Assembly: GCF_947179165.1 (NCBI RefSeq)
Contig: NC_077247.1
Location: 13,963,501-14,027,500, forward strand
DNA length: 64,000 bases
Reading direction: 5' to 3'
From: Solanum dulcamara
Lineage: Eukaryota; Streptophyta; Magnoliopsida; Solanales; Solanaceae
Shown: in pieces, positions 57,451 through 64,000 of the stretch
How the letters are laid out: the number at the start of each line of letters is the position of its first letter
Position numbering within the stretch: position 1 is the first letter of the stretch
Translations under genes and position numbers: made by a program
Notes under the pieces: model-generated
Database searches by the model: none
Seen by the model: the letters and a program-made list of their open reading frames with translations, nothing else
Told to the model about the DNA's origin: nothing

Positions 57451-57659
57451 ATCATTCGTCCTCGAAGGATGACCAAGATCAGAATTTACTCAAGGAACGA
57501 ATACAATGCTAGAACTCAAAACATCAAACTCAAAATGACTCACTCAAATATTCAAACTTAATAAGGGACTAACTCAAACATAGGAGTAGGAATAGTACCT
57601 CTAATAATGACATTAGTACTAACGAATAAGTAAGGGTACTTTTCTTTCATATCCTCCTC

Positions 57660-58419
57660 GAATTCCCATGTAGATTTTTAACTAAATTGATTTCTTCATA
57701 GAACTTTGATTGAAGCAACTTCTTTGGTTCTTAATTTACGAAACCGACAATCAAGGAATTGGAAAGGAACTTCCTCGTAGGACAATATGTATTTCACTCT
57801 AATATTTTATGTAGGAACAATGAGTGAAGGATCTCCCAGGCATTTCTTAAGCATAGAGATATGGAACACTGGATGAACTGCATCAAACTCTAGTAGAAGC
57901 TCTAACTCATAGGTGACATTGCCAACTCTCTTCATCATCTGGTAAGGACCAATGTAATACAGACTCAACTTCTCTTTCTTTCCAAACCTCATAACTCCCT
58001 TCATGGGAAAAACTTTCAAATACACCTAATCATTGACTTCAAACTAGAAGTCTCTTCTCCTAACATCAGTGTAGGATTTCTAACGACTTTATGTAGTCTT
58101 TAACCTATTTTTAATAATCTTCACCTTTTCCATAGCTTGATGAACTAAGTCTGGACCTATCAACTAAGACTTCACCAACTTCAAACTATATAATTGTCAA
58201 TCTAAATCTCCTCCTACACATAGCCTCATTTGGAGACATCTATATGCTCAAATGGAAGTTATTATTGTAATAAAACTCAATAAGCAGAAAGTGTGCATCC
58301 CAATTACCTCTAAAGGTGATAACACATGCTCTTAAAATATCATCAAGGGTATAAATTGTACGCTCTACCTCACCATCTATCTGCAGATGGAAATCGATGA
58401 TAAGATTCACCTTTGAAAT
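57660..58419 (-). pseudogene. E integrase C-terminus and end of catalytic core
   Basis: 57,807-58,025 reads YLKVFPMKGVMRFGKKEKLS, YYIGPYQMMKRVGNVTYELE and VHPVFHISMLKKCLGDPSLI. 58,240-58,425 reads DFHLQIDGEVERTIYTLDDI with the catalytic Glu region, then NNNFHLSI. A chromodomain remnant is recognisable near 57,660-57,730. Confidence 0.82.
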
Positions 58420-59463
58420 TATCATGACCCGACCTAGGGCCTAGTCATAACTTGGAGATTAGAATCTTAAAGAACTCCAACCAAGACTCTTAGAATAACA
58501 TTTATGAGAATACATAAGGTACATGAAATAAATAAATAAGAATCAAGATACAGAAGCAAAATATCAAATAGAACAAAAGTGTCGAAATGGGAAATGGGAA
58601 ATGCTAACATAGACTCTTTTACTATCTAGCATGCCTCTAACAACTCAATGAGGGTATAAGAAAAGATCCAAGCTCACCTATATAGACAATATAAAAGAAT
58701 GAAGTAACAACTATCAAGACTAAAAAAATAAGTGTCATGTACTTGAACTATGAGGACTCACCAACAGTAAGGCGCTAATAGTAAAACTCTAGCCATGAGC
58801 GGGAGGAGGATGAATGTGATCGTCGGACCCTACATTATGACACAATATAGGAAAGAGTATGTGTTGGTACATGTAATGCACTTAGTATGTGAGAATATGC
58901 ATAAATAATAAACATAGGACATAATCAATATGAATCATGGGATGCAAGACCAATATGTTTAAAACATGAGTAAAGTCTTGAAAATATTAAAATATTTATC
59001 TCAATGGTCCATGCATCAAAGATACTCATAATCATCATAAGAACTTACATATGTTGGAGATAACCAAAATCGACATTAAGACCATGCGAGTTATTACATG
59101 GAATCTGATGATCCCTATATAGAGTAGAGGGGATGCTACTTGCCAAGGTAGACTCTTTCTAATTGTTATCATTATCATGTGCTATATGTGGATCCAGGAG
59201 AGGGGTCACCAAGAAAGGAACCACGGATCGAGGTGCTCACCACAGCTTATGGTGCTCACCAGGGCCTATGGTCCCTATCATGGACACTTTCATGCAGGGT
59301 TCATGTTTTAGAAATTCCACCACGGTGGCACACCACAAAGCGTTATGCTCAATACAACCCGTGATGGCCTTCATGGTCATAACCTTGTGCCAAAAAGTTG
59401 CATTTTCTGGAATTTCATCTTTTGTTCCTTATTTTCCTTATTTCCAACTTCGTGGATAAAAAC
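58420..59463 (-). mobile_element. Chimeric LTR fragment in E integrase
   Basis: It starts TATCATGACCCGACCTAGGG and follows the solo LTR 2,076-4,341 up to the CTATATGTGGATCCA word (59,178). It then changes to about 270 bases rich in CACGG, CATGG and CCGTGATGG words like the start of LTR F. Integrase reading resumes at AACCTTTCAAAAATGACC. No clean target duplication or CA end is visible on the right, so the borders are approximate. Confidence 0.65.
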
Positions 59464-60020
59464 CAAACCTTTCAAAAATGACCCCCAAAAGTGTACAGTG
59501 AATTGATTACCTCTATCTAAAATGATACACATAGGAACTCAATGCAATCTGACTATCTCTTTGATGTACAAATTTGCCTAATCCCATATTGAATCTATAG
59601 TCTTAACAGGCAAGAAATAGGTTAATTTGGTCATCATATCAACAATTACCCAAATAGAATCATGCTGTCTGTGAGATCAGGGTAAACCTATAATAAAATC
59701 CATATTTATCATCACCCAGTTCCATTTTGGCAATTCTATATTCTGAGCTAAACCACAAGGCTTTTGATACTCAACTTTGACTTATTGGTAATTCGGGCCC
59801 TTGGAAATGAACTCTACAATATATCTCCATATCATTCCACCAATAGACTTCTCTCAAGTCATGATACATCTTTATAGAGCCCAGATGAATCTAATATCTT
59901 GAGATATAGTCTCTAATTCTATCTTGGAGACCATCAACACTTGGAATGAATAACCCCCTTAATACCTAAGAACTCTATCTCCCCATTTGGCAAAATCCAT
60001 CACCTTCTTCCCTATGAACA
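59464..60020 (-). pseudogene. E integrase, zinc domain and start of core
   Basis: In several frames the minus strand reads YINMDFIIGLP-like words and SHRQHDSIWVIVDMMTKLTY (first Asp), then IILDRGNQFTVHFWGSF (second Asp intact). Zinc-finger remnants (GPNYQ for CPNCQ) are near 59,790. Confidence 0.75.
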
Positions 60021-60620
60021 TCTTTTTTCTATTGGATGAGAATAAGATATTGATCTTGATTTTCCTTTACTTCAACAACTAATGAAGACTCCACCCCATT
60101 TTGAACAATAACACCTCTTTCATCAGAATCCACAAGAGGAACTTTCAAACGTGCAAGTCTATGCACTTCTTTTTCCAACTCTTTCTTCTCTTCCTCAACA
60201 TGAGTGGTGCTTCTCATGGACAACCTGCTAAGAGCATCAACAATAACATTATTTATACCTGCACGGTAGAGAATACTCATGTTGTAATCCTTGAGCAAAT
60301 CAAGTTATTTCCTTTGCCTTAGATTCAACTCTTTTTGACTAAATATATATTGCAGGCTCTTGTTATTAGTAAAGACATCAACATGCATGCCATAAAGATA
60401 ATGATACCAAACCCTGGGAAAAAATACCATTGCTGCTAACTCTAGATCATAAGATGGATAATTCCTCTCGTGGACCATAATCTGTCTAGAGGCATAAGCT
60501 ATGACTTTTCCTTTTTGAATTAGAACGCAACCCTATCAAACTCTAGACATATCACAATATATGATGAAGCCATCTGTTCCCTCGGGTAGGGACCAAACTA
60601 GAGCAGTAGTCAATCTCATT
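60021..60620 (-). pseudogene. E RNase H remnant
   Basis: 60,029-60,298 reads LKDYNMSILYRAGINNVIVD, ALSRLSMRSTTHVEEEKKEL and RLARLKVPLVDSDERGVIVQ, the end of RNase H and its linker. The catalytic strands (60,350-60,600) survive only as broken pieces such as [16 protein letters not shown] words. Confidence 0.77.
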
Positions 60621-61035
60621 TTCAACTCTTGAAAGATCTTCACACAAGTATCAGACCATGGAAACTTAGTCTTCTTCTGATTCAACTTGGTCAATGGTTA
60701 TGACATGGATAAAAATCCCTCAACAAACCTTTTGTAGTAACCACCCAAATGCAAGAAACTTATTATACTAATCGGGGATGTTGGTTTAGGCTAGTTATTC
60801 ACGACTTCAACCTTTTGTGAATCCTCTAGAATACCATCACTAGAAATAATATGGCCTAATAATTCGACATATGTAAGCCAAAACTCACAATTTGAAACTT
60901 AGCGTACAACTCTTTTTCCTTGAGAGTTTGGAGAATAATACTGAGATGGTTGGAATACTCATCATCATTATTTGAATAGATAAGGATGTCTTCGATAAAC
61001 AAGATAACAAATATATCTAAATACTATTTGAACAC
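60621..61035 (-). pseudogene. E reverse transcriptase, C-terminal remnant
   Basis: The minus strand reads the catalytic region as LFIEDILIYSNN (Glu in place of the first Asp) and LQTLKEKELYAKF. It is cut at 61,035 by the start of LTR F. Confidence 0.75.
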
Positions 61036-63148
61036 TATAAGACCCCAAAATCTGGGAAGTCGGAAAGATGATCAAAATATGAAAATCTAGAAAAGCTGCA
61101 AATTTTGTCACCAGGTGATGACCATAGAAGCTATCACGGGCCATGGTGGTGACCTTGAGGTTCACCCCTAAAGGATAGGGTCCACGATCGGGTACCATGG
61201 ACTATGGAATATTTCATGGACCATGGTGTGTTTCGTAATAATCATTCCTACAAGGCCTACACCACACCCACTCTACATGTCCTATGGTGCACTTCACAAA
61301 CAGTGAAGGATCCCATGAAGAAATTTCTGAAAATTTCCCTGCAACTTAGAAGATTCATATTTCTAAGTCCAATATCACAGATACCATCACGAACCGTGAT
61401 GAGTATCATGGACCATGATGAGTATCACGGACCGTGATGGGTCTTCCGTGGTGAGTCTCAGCTTTAGTTATGAGAGGTATTTTAGTCATTTCTTATTCTT
61501 CAAATTATGTATATGGACATTTTTGGGACTAGTTTCACAATGAAAATAACCTAATTACTCTTTAATCTATTTTTTCCCTGAATAACGCCTAATCAACTAA
61601 ATGACTTCTCTCTCAAAGCTCTTCCAAAGTTCATATTCTTCATCAACTTTTGGCTAGGGTTTCTTCAAGGACAAGTCTCCTTTTTCAATTCAAAGGTCAA
61701 AATCAATCAAGGTATGTAGGAATTGATTCATGGGTCCCTTCCACCCATGGAGTCTCATGGTTTCTACTCAAAATCTCATGAATTTCAATTGGATTTATAA
61801 TCCTAATCTTATGAATTGCATTGGGCCATTTGAATTATGTTTTTAATCATTGTATTGATCATTATAATTATGTTTCTATATAAATTACATGATTTGAAGT
61901 TGAATTGTGATTGCCATACATGAAGCCTATTTTCTATGATGATATTATGAATTATGATTATGAATTCAATGATTTGAAAGGTAGTATCATGATTCTCATT
62001 CAAATTGATTATGCATTTGAGTTTTACTCTATATTTAAGTATAAATTGTAATCACGAATCACAAGTACTTTCAAGATATAAATTTCATGCAAGTTATGAA
62101 GTAAGGTGACTTAGGGCCATATGTGGTGACATAGGACCTAACTATATGAACTATGCAAATATGATGGTAATGATGAAAGAACAATTCTCACATTACAAGT
62201 ATGCTATGAAATGAGAAAATTTATGAAATATGAAGTATATGAATAAGTTATGATATAGGCTAAGTATGTTACTATGTTATGTATTCCGTGGAATTTTACT
62301 TAGCACCGAGTGGACTTGAGGTGGGGGCCCTACCAAAAGCCTTACTAGCAGCCTCAAGTCTCATAAACTATGTGCCACCATAGGTTGCATTCATGACTTA
62401 GCTAGTGGATCCACATAGCATGATCACCCGTTTAAATGGGGTAGAGTCTACCTTGGCAAGTAGATTCCCCTTTCTTCTAGTGTAGGGGTAACATCGGGAT
62501 TCTATGTTATAACTCGCATGGTCTTATTTTCGGTTATAGTTCCTATCCCACATATGTATGATCTCTTATGTACTCTCATAATTTTAATATTCTTTTCAAA
62601 TGCTTAGATCATCGTGATTCTCTTGTGTCTTTACTTATCTTATCTTAATTATGTATTTACTTGATTCATAGCATCTTATTGTTTACGTTGCATGTCATTC
62701 CCTCATACTTAGTACATTCCAATAACAAACACATATTGTTGCCTACATTGTCTCATAATATAGGGGTTAAGGTTGAGGATCACTTTCCCGCATATGGCTA
62801 GTGAGCTTTCTATCGGCAAAGTCTTGGTGTGTCCTCATATATTGGGGACAATTTATAGGATGTTGTTCTTATTTCCAAAGACTCTGGTTATGTTTTATTT
62901 TGAGGGTGAGCTAGGGACATGTCTTATCCATTGCCCATGTTCATAATTAGAGGCATAATTGGACAATTATGTACAGTCAAATGTAGTTAGATCATATTTT
63001 CCTTACATTTTATGTTAGACTCTTTCCTATGATGTTTTCACATTTACTTTATCTTATGTATGCTTAAGATATGAAAAAGAGGCTTGGTTGGAGACCTTCA
63101 AGGTTTTAATCTTCGTGTTATTACTAGACTCTAGGTCGGGTCATGACA
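61036..63148 (+). repeat. F 5' LTR
   Basis: About 2,113 bp ending GGGTCATGACA. The U5-side half resembles the B1 and A LTRs, with the shared word GTGAGCTAGGGACATGTC near 62,905. Frames within it carry no domain. Confidence 0.82.
61105..61450. repeat. CACGGACCGTGATG/ACCATGG word array in LTR F
   Basis: ATCACGGACCGTGATGG, ATCATGGACCATGATG, ACGGGCCATGGTGG and similar near-palindromes recur about ten times, 70-415 bases from the 5' end. Related words occur in the chimeric fragment at 59,210-59,400. Confidence 0.82.
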
Positions 63149-63152
63149 AACT

Positions 63153-63164
63153 TGGCATTAGAGC
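63153..63164 (+). promoter_or_regulatory. F primer binding site (mutated)
   Basis: TGGCATTAGAGC differs at two positions from TGGTATCAGAGC. It begins five bases after the LTR. Confidence 0.85.
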
Positions 63165-63365
63165 ACAAAGTTTAAGATAATCTAGAGTGTCCAACGTGCC
63201 ACATAGAATAGATTCTTGTTCATGGTTGTGAAGCATGCCACATCTATGAATAGGAGGCTATAAGGTGTTTTAGTAAATTCTCACTTCTTTATGGTCTACG
63301 TTGTTTATAGAGTCTATCCAAAGACTTTTTTTCCCTAACGGACCTTCTTTGTGAATCTTAGAAAA

Positions 63366-64000
63366 TTTCTCCAAGAAGACCACTATTGCCAAGGGGGAAC
63401 AATGCTAATGAGGCTCAAGCTCCTTCGGATCCTCAAGAAAATGGTCTCCTACCCGAACAACTAACCAATGCAGAGTTCTGGACCACTATTACTATGCTAG
63501 CCCAAGTTATGGCCAATCAAAGGGTTGCGAATCCTCCTAATGTTCCCACTCTAGCTTCAAGGGTAAGAGATTTTGCAAGAATGAACCTCCTGGAGTTTCA
63601 TGGCTCAAAATTTGATGAGGATCCTCAAGAATTCATTGATGAGGTTTATAACATAGTGACTATAATAGGGGTGTTATCTGAAGGGAAAGCGGTGTTAGAG
63701 GCATTTCAATTAAGAGTGTTGCACAAGTGTGTATACCTAATGGAAGATAGAGAGGGTGGATTAATGACCTATTAAATGGGAAGACTTCAAATTTGCTTTT
63801 CTTGATCACTTTTTCCCTCTTGAGCTAAGGGAAGCCAAGGTATTGGAGTTCATCAATAGTCAATAAGGCAACATGGGAATGAGGGACTACACCCTCAAGT
63901 TTACCACGCTCTCCAAGTGTGCTCCTTCATTAGTTGCCGATCCACGTGCCTGAATGAGCCAATTTATATTAGAGATATCCAACTTTGTTGCTAAAAAATG
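63366..64000 (+). pseudogene. F gag, N-terminal part
   Basis: The normal ATGCCTCCAAG start reads ATTTCTCCAAG here (about 63,364), so the start codon is lost. The open stretch to 63,775 includes [40 protein letters not shown] and [13 protein letters not shown]. After a stop at 63,773 the C-terminal reading continues with frameshifts to the window end (YTLKFTTLSK-like words). It is closely related to the gag of A at 29,694-30,039. Confidence 0.85.

Larger units (their letters stand above)
57435..61035 (-). mobile_element. Gypsy element E, internal part (pol only in window)
   Basis: Polypurine tract, chromodomain/integrase, RNase H and RT remnants follow in minus order. It is split by LTR sequence at about 58,420-59,463 and cut at 61,035 by element F, so RT beyond that point, protease, gag and the 5' LTR lie outside the window. 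It is the most decayed pol of the window. Confidence 0.83.
61036..64000 (+). mobile_element. Gypsy element F, 5' part, runs off the window
   Basis: 5' LTR 61,036-63,148, primer site and gag start are present in plus order. It is inserted in the RT of E. The presumed left target duplication is AACAC (61,031-61,035); the right one is outside. The LTR starts TATAAGACCCC, with TA in place of TG. Confidence 0.83.

Noticed and set aside
59163..59459. 98-codon Cys-rich frame
   Set aside because: It coincides with the CACGG/CATGG word array of a chimeric LTR fragment and has no homologous protein pattern.

Overview
This window looks like repeat-rich heterochromatin of a flowering plant, most likely a Solanaceae species (Solanum-like). 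I infer that from AT-rich Solendovirus-type endogenous pararetrovirus (EPRV) sequence and from Ty3/gypsy chromoviruses whose LTRs run TGTAAYRWCC...GTSATGACA with an initiator tRNA-Met primer site. I found no host gene, tRNA, rRNA or CRISPR array. Nearly every base belongs to a mobile or viral element, most of them broken, and many borders can be fixed to the base by target-site duplications (TSDs).

Region 1 (1-27,450) is a pararetroviral block taken apart by LTR insertions. A plus-oriented LTR fragment (family X, 1-1,900) is fused to EPRV copy 1 (1,898-2,075 and 4,347-5,361: ORF2 plus a 30K movement protein), which is split by a 2.27-kb solo LTR (TSD AATGT). Copy 1 then runs into a truncated minus-oriented X LTR (5,362 to about 12,655). 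That LTR carries a Mutator-like element (9-bp TSD) and a nested solo X LTR (TSD ATCCT). EPRV copy 2 follows (about 12,656-18,328 and 26,152 to about 27,000): ORF1, ORF2, a deleted movement protein, coat protein, protease, reverse transcriptase, RNase H, viroplasmin/TAV, promoter and leader. It is split by a complete but coding-free X element (18,329-26,146; two 3.65-kb LTRs around 518 bp; TSD ATAAT).

Region 2 (27,451-57,434) is a nest of gypsy elements. An LTR of a minus-strand element E is split by plus-strand chromovirus A (27,578-57,052; TSD CATTT). A carries three insertions: a hAT MITE in its 5' LTR (TSD CTATAAAC), minus-strand element B1 in gag (30,040-37,995; TSD CCAAC), and minus-strand element C1 in the protease (38,926-51,419; TSD TTTGA/TTAGA). 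C1 holds a solo LTR (42,472-44,896; TSD CTTCA), a captured piece of A-like pol in its 3' LTR, and an inversion that turns its gag-to-integrase block to the plus strand.

Region 3 (57,435-64,000) has the decayed minus-strand pol of E, interrupted by a chimeric LTR fragment (about 58,420-59,463) and by plus-strand element F (LTR from 61,036, PBS, start of gag), which runs off the window.

All coding regions are pseudogenes. The relative order is secure: E before A; A before B1 and C1; C1 before the 42-kb solo LTR; EPRV before X4 and before the 2-kb solo LTR. The most unexpected pattern is a family-specific array of a short repeated word at a similar place near the biological 5' end of nearly every LTR. 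No new defence or metabolic system was seen.
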